DNA from: an uncultured Bacteroidales bacterium
GTDB lineage: Bacteria; Bacteroidota; Bacteroidia; Bacteroidales; Bacteroidaceae
Length of the DNA stretch: 64,000 nucleotides
Direction: 5' to 3'
Assembly (NCBI GenBank): GCA_902800305.1
Contig: CADCDP010000008.1
Location: 1-64,000 of the forward strand
The position numbers were made by a program, and so were the translations under genes. Position 1 is the first letter of the stretch. Each line of letters starts with the position of its first letter. Positions 27,078-35,530 of this stretch are shown one piece after another. A model generated the notes under the pieces. That model had not been told where the DNA came from and did not search any database. It saw only the letters and a list, made by a program, of their open reading frames with translations.

Positions 27078-28184
27078 ATGAAGAATTTGCTACTGGCCGC
27101 CATCCTGTTTTGCGGCACTATGAGCGTATGCGCTCAGAAGATTCTCACGGTCGATACTGAAGGTAACCCCGTGGCATACGCACACGTATTCGGAGAGGAT
27201 GAAAAGATTATCGGCACCACGGGTATGGACGGTACGCTCGATGGCTTCAAGGGCGACCAAACCCTCACCATCACTCACGTTGCTTTCAAGACAAAGAAGG
27301 TCTATGTGAAAGGACAGGGCGATGTGCGTATCACATTGGAAGACAGCGACTATGGACTGGACGAAATCGTGGTGAAGCCCAAGGACTACATCTATGTGCA
27401 GACTTACTACCGCATGATTTACATGCGTGACGACACGATGTCCTATTGCCGTTTTGGTGTGGTGGACAACGTGTATGATGTCAAGAAGAAATCCGTGTCG
27501 TCCAGCTGTGAGCATCTGTCGAAGGCCGAAATGGGCATTCTGAAGACCATTATCGATGGGATAGGGGGGCGTATCGTCGATGCCATGGGTGCAGTTCCAA
27601 ACAAAAACGTGAGGTCGGGTTTCGACAATCCCAATTCGAAGTTGAAGATGAAGTCTGAACCCGATGGACGTAAGAGCATCTGCTACGGCGATCAGGTGGT
27701 GGGGTATGTGGTGAACGACATGAAAGACCACGTGCGTCGTGTTTCGGTGGATGAAGCACTCTACGATAATCTGAGAAGTAAGGAAAAGACCGACGCCAAG
27801 GTTGAGAAGTTGCAGAAGAAAGGCAAGACACCCAAGGATAAGAAGGAGAAGAAGATGAAGAAGAATGTGCAGGAGAACTGCTACAGGGTCTATCAGTTGG
27901 ATGACGAGGGGCAATGTGGCGTGACGGACTTTGTGATGAGCCAGTGGCACGACGACTACGACAAGTTCGACCGCGTCTTCAAGAAGGATATACACATCCG
28001 CATTTGGTTGGAATCTTACACCACCGACCGCGAATATGTGACCAAGGAGGAACTGAAGGAGAAGAAGAAGGCCAACAAGGTGAATCTGACCCATCAGTTC
28101 GTGCAGGAATTTGAACGCCAGCACAACATCCCCGCCCTGCCAGCTAAAGCGCAAGAGGGTATCAAGACACTATTCAACAAGTAA
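27078..28184 (+). CDS. Secreted carboxypeptidase-regulatory-like protein
   Basis: A 368-residue protein with a signal peptide (LLLAAILFCGTMSVCAQ). Residues about 20-100 form a CarboxypepD_reg-like beta-sandwich (VDTEGNPVAYAHVF, GTTGMDGTLDGF, THVAFKTKKV, GLDEIVVKP), the domain that often opens TonB receptors, but no barrel follows. The rest is charged, with a Lys-rich stretch around residues 235-260, and I do not recognise it. It probably lies in the periplasm or on the outer membrane. A strong terminator hairpin follows at 28211. Confidence 0.8.
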   Translation: MKNLLLAAILFCGTMSVCAQKILTVDTEGNPVAYAHVFGEDEKIIGTTGMDGTLDGFKGDQTLTITHVAFKTKKVYVKGQGDVRITLEDSDYGLDEIVVKPKDYIYVQTYYRMIYMRDDTMSYCRFGVVDNVYDVKKKSVSSSCEHLSKAEMGILKTIIDGIGGRIVDAMGAVPNKNVRSGFDNPNSKLKMKSEPDGRKSICYGDQVVGYVVNDMKDHVRRVSVDEALYDNLRSKEKTDAKVEKLQKKGKTPKDKKEKKMKKNVQENCYRVYQLDDEGQCGVTDFVMSQWHDDYDKFDRVFKKDIHIRIWLESYTTDREYVTKEELKEKKKANKVNLTHQFVQEFERQHNIPALPAKAQEGIKTLFNK

Positions 28185-28210
28185 AAGCATTTCATGCATA
28201 CAAATCAACA

Positions 28211-28246
28211 GAGGGGGCTGTACCACAATATCGGTACAGCCCCCTC
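28211..28246. terminator. Terminator hairpin before the recombinase gene
   Basis: GAGGGGGCTGTACC (28211-28224) and GGTACAGCCCCCTC (28233-28246) form a perfect 14-bp stem with an 8-base loop, followed by ATGTATTTT. It insulates the recombinase and polysaccharide locus from the upstream gene. Confidence 0.8.
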
Positions 28247-28279
28247 AATGTATTTTAAAACTATTTTGTTAACTGACTT

Positions 28280-29293
28280 ATGGATAAGAAAAACAGCAGC
28301 ATTCAGCCGACACAAGGCTGCAAGTATTTGGCTTATGCTACGGCTGAAGCCAGCCATTTGAAAGACATGGGACGTTTTGGAGTGGCTATCAACCATGTGA
28401 GTGCTTATCGTCGTTTTGCTGACTATCTGAAAAGCATTGGCAAGAACGATATTGCTTTCAAGAAGATGACCCCCTGTCTGATGACCGATTTCGAAGGTTG
28501 GATGAAGTCACAAGGCATCTGTCGTAATACTTCCTCTTGTTATCTTCGTTCTTTGAGTGCCATTTGGAACAAAGCCGTGCGTGAGGGTTTAGCTACGGGC
28601 AACCCCTTTGTCGGTACTTATCGTGGAGTGGCCAAAACCCAGAAACGTGCCATCGACGCTGATTCCATCTTCCGTCTGTGCAGTCTTGACATCGAATCTG
28701 TGTTGACAGAGAAGGGACGGAAACCTGTCGGCAAGAAGCTTCGCCAACACATCGACCGTCTGCTGCTCTCACGCGACCTGTTCCTTTTCAGTTTTTGTTC
28801 TCGCGGCATCACCTTTGTCGATATGGCTTTTCTTCGAAAGTCCGACATCAAGGGGAGTACGATTGCCTATGTCAGGCGTAAAACGGGGCAACGTATCGAG
28901 GTGTCTGTGGAGCCGCTCATGATTGACATTCTTGACCGTCATCATACGACCACACCCTACTTGTTACCCATCATCACTGAGCAACAGGACAATCAGTTGA
29001 TGTACCGTCAGTACCAAAACGCTATCCACCTTTACAACAAGTCACTGACGGAACTCGGCAATATGTTGGGTGGACTAAAACTCACCTCGTATGTCAGTCG
29101 TCACAGTTGGGCCACTATTGCGAGACGGAACGACCTGCCTGTGTCTGTCATTAGTCAGGCATTGGGTCATGACTCCATCCACACAACGGAAATCTACCTA
29201 AAATCGCTCGATAGCAATGTCATCAATCAGGCCAATCATGCCATGCTGGAACGTTTATTCAAGGATAGAAAGAGGAAGAAACGAACCGTTTGA
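28280..29293 (+). CDS. Tyrosine recombinase (probable promoter invertase)
   Basis: A 337-residue site-specific recombinase. The N-terminal SAM-like DNA-binding domain spans about 20-115, and the catalytic domain has R175 (CSRGITFVDM), K201, the R274-H275 pair in YVSRHSWAT, H297 in LGHDS and the nucleophile Y306 in TTEIYLK. Size and domain plan match the recombinases that stand at the head of capsule loci in Bacteroides. The stop is 18 bases before the first 30-bp inverted repeat, which is its likely substrate. There is no other mobile-element gene nearby, so a local switching role is more plausible than integration. Confidence 0.93.
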   Translation: MDKKNSSIQPTQGCKYLAYATAEASHLKDMGRFGVAINHVSAYRRFADYLKSIGKNDIAFKKMTPCLMTDFEGWMKSQGICRNTSSCYLRSLSAIWNKAVREGLATGNPFVGTYRGVAKTQKRAIDADSIFRLCSLDIESVLTEKGRKPVGKKLRQHIDRLLLSRDLFLFSFCSRGITFVDMAFLRKSDIKGSTIAYVRRKTGQRIEVSVEPLMIDILDRHHTTTPYLLPIITEQQDNQLMYRQYQNAIHLYNKSLTELGNMLGGLKLTSYVSRHSWATIARRNDLPVSVISQALGHDSIHTTEIYLKSLDSNVINQANHAMLERLFKDRKRKKRTV

Positions 29294-29302
29294 ACATGAA
29301 AA

Positions 29303-29339
29303 CAATCGCTCCAACTCTTGGGAAGAGATGGAGCGATTG
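29303..29339. terminator. Palindromic hairpin at the left inversion site
   Basis: CAATCGCTCC-A-ACTCTT pairs across GGG with AAGAGAT-GGAGCGATTG, a 17-bp stem with one mismatch. Read leftward it is followed by TTTTC, the form of an intrinsic terminator against transcripts from the promoter inside the segment; read rightward there is no T run. It overlaps the left 30-bp repeat. Confidence 0.6.
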
Positions 29340-29341
29340 CG
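29312..29341 (+). repeat. Left 30-bp inverted repeat of the invertible segment
   Basis: Perfect inverted match (30 of 30) to 29557-29586; the core is CTCTTGGGAAGAG and the inner end GGAGCGATTGCG. Matching stops on both sides. Confidence 0.9.
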
Positions 29342-29556
29342 AGTGCAAAGGTACGAATAATTTCTTAAATTCAAACTATTGATGGGAAAATATCGTCTGT
29401 AAAGGCATTTTTTTCACGCATTTTGAAGTCTGTTTTCTTCTTTTGATATCTTCTTCGTGTGGATATGAAAACAGAATGCATACCTTTCCAAGATATTGGT
29501 TTTTTATCCGAAAATAAGGGAAAATGCATCATAATCCATAGGTTTACAGTATCTTA
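29342..29556. other. 215-bp invertible promoter segment (shown OFF)
   Basis: The stretch between the two 30-bp repeats encodes no protein. It holds one good promoter, on the minus strand next to the left repeat, so transcription points toward the recombinase and away from the polysaccharide genes. After inversion the same promoter would sit beside the right repeat and point into the antiterminator gene. Confidence 0.75.
29345..29375 (-). promoter_or_regulatory. Promoter inside the invertible segment
   Basis: On the minus strand TTTG (complement of 29372-29375), 18 bases, then TACCTTTGC (complement of 29345-29353). The boxes match the Bacteroidetes consensus and the spacing is one or two bases short of ideal. 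Its start would fall at the edge of the left repeat. Confidence 0.7.
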
Positions 29557-29586
29557 CGCAATCGCTCCATCTCTTCCCAAGAGTTG
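29557..29586 (-). repeat. Right 30-bp inverted repeat of the invertible segment
   Basis: Inverted partner of 29312-29341. The palindromic outer arm found at the left copy is missing here, so the two sites are not identical outside the 30 bp. Confidence 0.9.
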
Positions 29587-29761
29587 TACCTGAAAAGGAG
29601 CATTCGGTAGGTTTGGAACATTGCAGACAGGTTCGGATATGGGACTGGTATTGAGGGCATAAAGCTCTTGAAGCACCTCCTAAACGGCAGGAATGTCGGT
29701 ATCTCGGGCTATCGGGTAAGAAAAAATACAATAACGCCCCATGCAGGGGCAAGGAGAAATT
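29587..29761 (+). other. Leader of the antiterminator gene
   Basis: 175 bases between the right repeat and the ATG. It holds TAGGTTTGG (29608-29616), 21 bases after the TTG that ends the repeat, which could be a fixed promoter, and a hairpin GCCCC-ATGCA-GGGGC (29736-29750) close to the start codon. In capsule loci such leaders often carry the site read by NusG-like proteins. Confidence 0.5.
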
Positions 29762-30844
29762 ATGCCTAATAACGAAGTGCTTGATAGTAATAAAGTCTTT
29801 TGGTATGTCATGCTTCACCTCGATCCGTCCACCTTAGACAAACTCATCAAGCTCGAGAACGAGAAGCGTAAAGAGGAGGGAAAGTCTCCCTTCCTTTCAC
29901 TCATACCTTTTTTGTTCCTTGAAAGAGCTGCTGCCACCAAAGGACAAGAGCCAGAAGACAATGATGACACTGATGCAGCTGGCAACAACACGTTGCGCGA
30001 CTATCTGCACGATTTCGTGTTTATCAAGTCCTCTCGGAAAGAGCTCGACCAACTTCTGGATAGAGATTGGAACCGCAGCGGTCGATTGCACCTGCATTAC
30101 TGCCGCAGTCATGAGGGTCATCCCATCCGCATCACCGAGCAAGAGATGACACCTTTCATCGCTCTCTTTGTCGAGCATCACCAGAAGTTTTCGTTCCGTC
30201 CCTTTAATCAGGACACACTTCATGCACAGACGGTACACATCAAGAAAGGTCTGTTCAAAGGCTATAGCGCCACCGTCCATAAAATTGTCCAGACAGCCGA
30301 CGGATTCAAACTAAGCCTCGAACTTCCTGTGTTCAACAATGAGTTTATGTTGGAACTCTACGAGTGTGCTGATACCGATGTCGATATTCCCGGTGGAGAG
30401 TTGGAACAAGTCTTCGGTCCCTATTTCATTCAGAACATGGAACAAGAACTGTTTGACATACTTCGGCGGCGTGTGTTTCGCAGGGAAACTCAGCAGACCC
30501 AACGCCAAGATCCGCAACGGCTCGACTCCTATAGCATTTTCAACTACCTGAAGTTCGACGATACAGCCCAACAAACCCATTTCCAGAGCTTGATGCTGCT
30601 TTGTGCCTCGTTGCGCAACGACAAGCCAACCAAAGATGCCCTGATTCGGGAACTCATCACACTGATGACCCACCCCGAAACTCCTTCTTCCGACGAAGAA
30701 GCCTTCATGACAGCCATCCTCTTCGTGGCAACCCGCAAAGGCATCCTCCGCAAGGCAGCAAAAGAATATTGCCAGACGCATCCAGTAAACTCCACCTCTC
30801 TCCAGCGTCTCATGCCCCTCATCAAGGAAATCAGAACAAGGTAA
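29762..30844 (+). CDS. NusG/UpxY-like transcription antiterminator
   Basis: A 360-residue protein; I start at MPNNEVLDSNKVFW (29762) because the upstream ATG lies in the leader hairpin. Residues about 10-115 read as a NusG N-terminal domain (VFWYVMLHLDP, then LHDFVFIKSS), and HIKKGLFKGYSATVHKI at about 160-176 is a KOW-like motif. UpxY proteins of Bacteroides, first genes of capsule operons, use this plan to let RNA polymerase pass termination signals in the leader. They are about 170-190 residues; here a C-terminal half of about 170 residues has no counterpart I know. Assignment rests on motif order and locus position. Confidence 0.72.
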   Translation: MPNNEVLDSNKVFWYVMLHLDPSTLDKLIKLENEKRKEEGKSPFLSLIPFLFLERAAATKGQEPEDNDDTDAAGNNTLRDYLHDFVFIKSSRKELDQLLDRDWNRSGRLHLHYCRSHEGHPIRITEQEMTPFIALFVEHHQKFSFRPFNQDTLHAQTVHIKKGLFKGYSATVHKIVQTADGFKLSLELPVFNNEFMLELYECADTDVDIPGGELEQVFGPYFIQNMEQELFDILRRRVFRRETQQTQRQDPQRLDSYSIFNYLKFDDTAQQTHFQSLMLLCASLRNDKPTKDALIRELITLMTHPETPSSDEEAFMTAILFVATRKGILRKAAKEYCQTHPVNSTSLQRLMPLIKEIRTR

Positions 30845-31967
30845 ATCCTTGTGATTGTTGGTCATACCTCGTCGGGCAAGTTGACCGCAAAGTCATACAC
30901 ATAAAATTCACGCTCGTACCAGTCGCGAGCCTTCCCCCGTAAAGCTCACGAGGCTTACGGGCTTATGCTCATGAACTTTACGAGGGACGATATAATCTTA
31001 GGAACGATTTCTCCTTTTCACTTTCAGACAGACCACAACGTTTTCGTCAATATGAGCTATATCGCTCAGTCCGAACGAGCCAAACCGCTCATTCAACATG
31101 AGCATCATTGGTCAGCCAATATTAGCATCACTCTTCACCCAACATTTCTTTGTGCGAAGTAAGTTTCTTCGCCCATCTTTCCAACCCTCCTTACCAGAGC
31201 CTCAACCGTCTTCTAACTTATAGTTCTTCACTTAAAAACTCTGATACTACAGCCACCTATTAAAGAAGTTAAAAGACAACATCCGACCACTTATTCTATC
31301 AACTCCCAAGAGACCAGCCCCACTGGCCTCAGATGCAGTTTGACATCAGGTTTCGGCCACTTGTTTACTTCACTCCTAACTCCTAATTCCTAACTAAAAA
31401 ACACTCCTAATTCCTAACTAAAAAACACTCCTAATTCCTAACTAAAAAACACTCCTAATTCCTAACTTCTAACTCCTAACTCCTAACTGGAAGATACTCC
31501 TAACTAAAATACACGCCAACGATACTACATCTGTTTTTTATACAACTTTTCTTTGGATGCAAGTCCGCGGCTTTTTCATAAAAAATAGTTCCAGATTGTA
31601 TCTTTATAATATTTCTAAAAACAAAATAAAATACTGATATACTGGCAAGTGAGTTGTGAGGCATTTTTTCCAAGTATCTATTCCTTTCGCCTCCACTCCT
31701 TGTCTGTTTAGAATAATAATGAATATATGGATTTTATTACTGATAAGTGAGCGCTACCCTTCTGTGGTTCCGAGCAACATATCCATGGGAGTTTGGTACT
31801 CCTTATCAGTCTAAAGTTAATTAGCTGGAGATGCTACAAGTTTGCAGAGATAAAGTAAAACTATCTGGTGATACGGATATGAATTTAATGAGATTAAACG
31901 AGTTTTCGAAGATTTTATACACCCAAAGATCGGGGTCATTTATTCAAATCTATTATCATTGACAGGA
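30845..31967. other. 1.1-kb gene-free stretch after the antiterminator gene
   Basis: No convincing gene. It contains a hairpin CCCGTAA/TTACGGG (30936-30961), the 24-bp tandem repeats at 31379-31468 and AT-rich sequence. A 65-codon frame at 30965-31162 has no protein-like pattern. It may be an untranslated leader through which the antiterminator must act. Confidence 0.5.
31379..31468. repeat. 24-bp tandem repeat, about 3.75 copies
   Basis: Units ACTCCTAATTCCTAACTAAA + AAAC start at 31379, 31403, 31427 and 31451 (last one partial) without spacers. The flanks continue with degenerate TCCTAACTCCTAACT. This is a slippage-prone tract, not a CRISPR array. Confidence 0.8.
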
Positions 31968-32132
31968 ATGAAGGAAGCAAGAAAAGTGAAACTACCAAAT
32001 GGAGAATTAGCAGAAATCCATTCAAGGCTATATATGAAAGACAATGAATTTCCTTTTTATGATGAGTGTGGCATTTTTATTGAAAAGAAAGATGGATTTT
32101 CGATTCCTGTGAAAGGGAAAGATTTTTGGTAA
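31968..32132 (+). pseudogene. 54-residue frame, probable gene remnant
   Basis: MKEARKVKLPNGELAEIHSR..., ending in IPVKGKDFW, looks like real protein sequence, but I do not recognise it and it is short. It has AT-rich codon use like the polysaccharide core that follows. It may be the end of a deleted gene or a small protein of the locus. Confidence 0.35.
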
Positions 32133-32380
32133 AGATACAAGATAATAATATAGAAAACTCTTACAATAAAGAACTCCTTGATATATGAACATTTTAATAG
32201 AAGGAATACACACTTAGTAGTCCTAAGTGGTAGTTCTAATTCACCGTTTCCACTTAATAATAATCCTCAAATTAAAAGCTTCTATAAATAAATCCTTGTT
32301 TAGCCTCTAACGGGCCTAAAGTGGTCGTTTACTTTTTTGTGGATAGCAAAGAGTTTTGTTTTTTCAAATAAATACAGAAA

Positions 32381-32959
32381 ATGTTTTTGAGAATTTATAA
32401 TCATATAAATCAAAATATTGATATCATATTATCATATATAAAGTGCATCCTTTTTTGGGGAAGGTGTAAGCATCGATATATAGGAAGGCATGTTTTTGTT
32501 GACACAAAAGCGACTGTTTTGGATGGTGTACATATTTTAAATAATTCTAAAATAAGTGGTAAAGTAACACTTTATTCCAATGTTTATATACACGAAAATG
32601 TTCAAATACGTGCTTTCGGAAATGCGATTTCTGTTGGAGAAAATACCACTCTTAACAGAAACTCATGTGTTTTAACTAATGTAACAATAGGAGCTAATTG
32701 TTCAATTGCCTCTAATGTGGTAATTGTAGGGTCAAATCACAATTATGCTGACAGATTAAGACTTATAAAACAACAAGGAATGTCCTCAAAGGGGATTGTA
32801 ATTGATGATGATGTATGGATTGGAGCAAACGTTACAATTTTGGACGGTGTACACATAGGAAAAGGTTCTGTAATTGCTGCTGGAGCAGTTGTAAATAAAA
32901 ATGTTGATTCGTACGCTGTAGTAGGAGGTGTTCCAGCTAAAGTTATAAAAGAAAGATAA
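32381..32959 (+). CDS. Hexapeptide-repeat acyltransferase
   Basis: A 192-residue enzyme of the left-handed beta-helix family, which acetylates sugars with acetyl-CoA. The hexapeptide pattern runs from about residue 45 to 165 ([38 protein letters not shown]) with the catalytic His in the GSNHNYAD segment, and ends in the typical [15 protein letters not shown]. It is the first sugar-modifying gene of the AT-rich polysaccharide core; the next gene starts 20 bases downstream. The precise acceptor cannot be told. Confidence 0.88.
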   Translation: MFLRIYNHINQNIDIILSYIKCILFWGRCKHRYIGRHVFVDTKATVLDGVHILNNSKISGKVTLYSNVYIHENVQIRAFGNAISVGENTTLNRNSCVLTNVTIGANCSIASNVVIVGSNHNYADRLRLIKQQGMSSKGIVIDDDVWIGANVTILDGVHIGKGSVIAAGAVVNKNVDSYAVVGGVPAKVIKER

Positions 32960-32979
32960 TTTATGAGGAAAGATAATTT

Positions 32980-34425
32980 ATGAGTAATGCAAAATATTAC
33001 ACATGGTCAGCGTTGGGAAAATTGGGCTCAGAGATTCTGAGTTTTACGGGTAATGTCCTTATTGCACGTGTTTTATCGCCAGATGATTATGGTTTAGTAG
33101 CAATGTTATCAATATTTATTGGTATATCAATGAATTTAACCGATGCTGGATTTAATGATGGGTTATTAAGAAAACATATTTGTTCAAAATCAGATTATGG
33201 AACAGTTGCAACTTATAATATAATTGTGTCTGTTATTATATACGTTCTTTTATTTCTCTTGTCTCCATATATAGCAACGTTTTACCAGCATGAAGAATTA
33301 GAGTCAATAACAAAGGTAATAGCATTGTCAATTGTTCTTAAAGCATTTTGTTTGTCTGGATTCGTACAATTAACCAAACAACTGAGATTTAAGCAATCTT
33401 CTATTATTGCAAATCTAACTTCACTTTGTTCTATTGTTATAGTATACGTATTGGCACTATGTGAATTTGGCTATTGGGCACTTGCTGTTCAACCGTTGGT
33501 TGTTTCATTATTTAATATTATTTTCTTGATGTCTATTGCAAAATGGAAGCCATATTTTTGTTTTGATTATACAAAATTTAAGGAAATGTGGGCTTTTAGC
33601 AATAACCTATTACTTTCATATATAGTAAATCAAATTGGCAGAAATGCTTACTCTGTTATAATTGGAAAGTTTTTTTCACCCACAAGTCTTGGTTTTTATA
33701 ACCAAGCACAAAAGATGCAAACAGTACCAACCAACGGACTCAATAGCGTAGTGATGACTACTAGTTATCCTATCTTAGCAAAGGAGACTGACTTGAAAAA
33801 ACGCGAAAAGATGTATGAAAATCTAATATCTCAATATACATGGATACTTGCATTTTTTGCTTTTGCTTTAATTTGTGCTTCGGATGCGGTTTTTGTGATT
33901 CTACTGGGGATGAAATGGTTACCATCTGCACCATTATTTAAACTCTTCATGTTAATAGCGATTACTTACCCACTTGTAACGATAAACTCAAACATTGTAA
34001 AACTTCAAGGTAAATCAAATGTCTATAGAAATTTGACATTTCTGCGTAATGGATTACAAATTCTTGCATTAATAATTTGTGGTCGTTTTTCTTTAGAGGT
34101 TATTCTTTACGGTCAGATTATTGCAACTTATTTATCCGTCAGCATAGATATATATATGTGTGGATCAACGGTAGGACTTACATTTATAAAAGAACTACGA
34201 TTGTGGGGAAGAGAAGTATTATTGGCTTTTTCAGCATTTCTAATAGCGAAGAGTCTTTTCTTCTTCGTACCATTTATTTCTTCTCTGTCCATTGTTCCTA
34301 AAAGTGTATCATCTACATTTGTATATATTGTTGTATTTATATTTTTATCAGAAATAACACACAATTCAATGTATTATTCTATAAAAGAGATCATTTCTTT
34401 AACGATTAAAAAACTAACTAAATGA
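32980..34425 (+). CDS. Polysaccharide flippase (Wzx-like, MOP family)
   Basis: A 481-residue inner-membrane protein with about 12 hydrophobic segments, of the polysaccharide transport / MATE-like fold. The N-terminal part (WSALGKLGSEILSFTGNVLIARVLSPDDYGLVAM) is typical of the WzxC/LPS biosynthesis branch. It would turn undecaprenyl-linked repeat units to the periplasmic side, where the EpsG-like protein at 37737 would polymerise them. Its stop overlaps the next start by four bases. Confidence 0.92.
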   Translation: MSNAKYYTWSALGKLGSEILSFTGNVLIARVLSPDDYGLVAMLSIFIGISMNLTDAGFNDGLLRKHICSKSDYGTVATYNIIVSVIIYVLLFLLSPYIATFYQHEELESITKVIALSIVLKAFCLSGFVQLTKQLRFKQSSIIANLTSLCSIVIVYVLALCEFGYWALAVQPLVVSLFNIIFLMSIAKWKPYFCFDYTKFKEMWAFSNNLLLSYIVNQIGRNAYSVIIGKFFSPTSLGFYNQAQKMQTVPTNGLNSVVMTTSYPILAKETDLKKREKMYENLISQYTWILAFFAFALICASDAVFVILLGMKWLPSAPLFKLFMLIAITYPLVTINSNIVKLQGKSNVYRNLTFLRNGLQILALIICGRFSLEVILYGQIIATYLSVSIDIYMCGSTVGLTFIKELRLWGREVLLAFSAFLIAKSLFFFVPFISSLSIVPKSVSSTFVYIVVFIFLSEITHNSMYYSIKEIISLTIKKLTK

Positions 34426-35495
34426 AAAGAAATGTTTTAATCTTTATATACGGTGGGGTAGGAGGAGCTGAACGCATGTCTGTTAATATTGCAAAAATGC
34501 TACCCGACGATAAATATACTGTAAAATTTGTTGTATACGGAACACATTATGAAATATGTGAATTTATTCCTTCTAATTTTTATGTACGCAAAATTTGGCT
34601 CCCACTTAGAGTTTTGAGGATATTTAGAAATAACACTATTTGGCCTTTGATGGTATTTTTGATAATTCTAAAGAATTATAGACCTGACATAGTTTTTTCA
34701 TCAAACTCTATTATGAATAGTGCTGTTATATTTGCAGCGAAAATCATGAAAACTCCTGTAGTTGTAAGGAATTCTGGTACTGTTAATAAATACGATAGTT
34801 TTTTGAAATATTTGTTAAGGAGATCATATCCTCTAGCAGATGCAATCATTGCTCAACAACAGGAAATGAAAAATGAAATAATTACATTACTTGGTGTCAA
34901 TCCTGATAAGGTGTATAGTCTACAAAACCCACTTGATATATCCACTATTTCAATAAAAATAAAAGCCCCATGTCCTCTACCTGCAAATCAAGTGAATTAT
35001 GTCCTTGTCGGTAGATTCCACAAAATAAAAGCACAGGATATCGCAATTAGAGCATTTTGTAATGTCTCAAAAGAAATATCTAATGCCCATTTTTATTTTG
35101 TTGGACTATTTGATGAAAATGACCGTTATTATCAACAAGTAAAAAAATATGCTGACGATAATGGCATTATTGGCAGAGTGCATTTTGTTGGTTATGATAA
35201 TAATCCATATAAGTGGGTTAAAGGAAGTAATGTTTTTGTTTTTCCTTCTAGAATAGAAGGTCTACCCAATGCGCTTATAGAGGCATCATATTTAGGTGTG
35301 CCTTGCGTGGCTACAAGGTGCTTAGATGTTATTGATGAGATCGTTAAAGATGGTTATAACGGGTATAAAGTGGAAATTGATGATATAGAGGGATTGGCCA
35401 GCGGTATGATAAATGCATTAGAACTGAAAAGTTTTGAAATGACATATAAACCCGCAACACCTACTGATTTTGTTTCTGTTTTTGATAACCTATAA
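34422..35495 (+). CDS. Glycosyltransferase, GT4 family
   Basis: A 357-residue retaining GT-B glycosyltransferase. The N-terminal acceptor domain starts with FIYGGVGGAERM, and the C-terminal domain has VGRFHKIKAQDIAIRAF and the nucleotide-sugar site FPSRIEGLPNALIEA (E-x7-E type). It adds one sugar to the lipid-linked repeat unit at the cytoplasmic face of the membrane. The donor sugar is unknown. It is coupled to the flippase gene by an ATGA overlap. Confidence 0.92.
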   Translation: MKRNVLIFIYGGVGGAERMSVNIAKMLPDDKYTVKFVVYGTHYEICEFIPSNFYVRKIWLPLRVLRIFRNNTIWPLMVFLIILKNYRPDIVFSSNSIMNSAVIFAAKIMKTPVVVRNSGTVNKYDSFLKYLLRRSYPLADAIIAQQQEMKNEIITLLGVNPDKVYSLQNPLDISTISIKIKAPCPLPANQVNYVLVGRFHKIKAQDIAIRAFCNVSKEISNAHFYFVGLFDENDRYYQQVKKYADDNGIIGRVHFVGYDNNPYKWVKGSNVFVFPSRIEGLPNALIEASYLGVPCVATRCLDVIDEIVKDGYNGYKVEIDDIEGLASGMINALELKSFEMTYKPATPTDFVSVFDNL

Positions 35496-35530
35496 TGATT
35501 CATTAATTAAGATATAGTAGTTTTCAATTT

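Noticed and set aside
28280..29293. Integrase of a mobile element
   Set aside because: No attachment-site duplication, excision or mobilisation gene lies nearby, while perfect inverted repeats sit directly beside it; promoter inversion explains the setting better.
29608..29616. Fixed promoter TAGGTTTGG as the only driver of the polysaccharide operon
   Set aside because: The -33 box is only TTG, part of the inverted repeat. It remains possible, but the promoter inside the invertible segment is the better match; kept as the main alternative.
30965..31162. 65-codon + strand frame after the antiterminator gene
   Set aside because: No protein-like pattern and no supporting context.
31379..31468. 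CRISPR array
   Set aside because: The 24-bp units follow each other directly with no spacers, and no cas gene is present.
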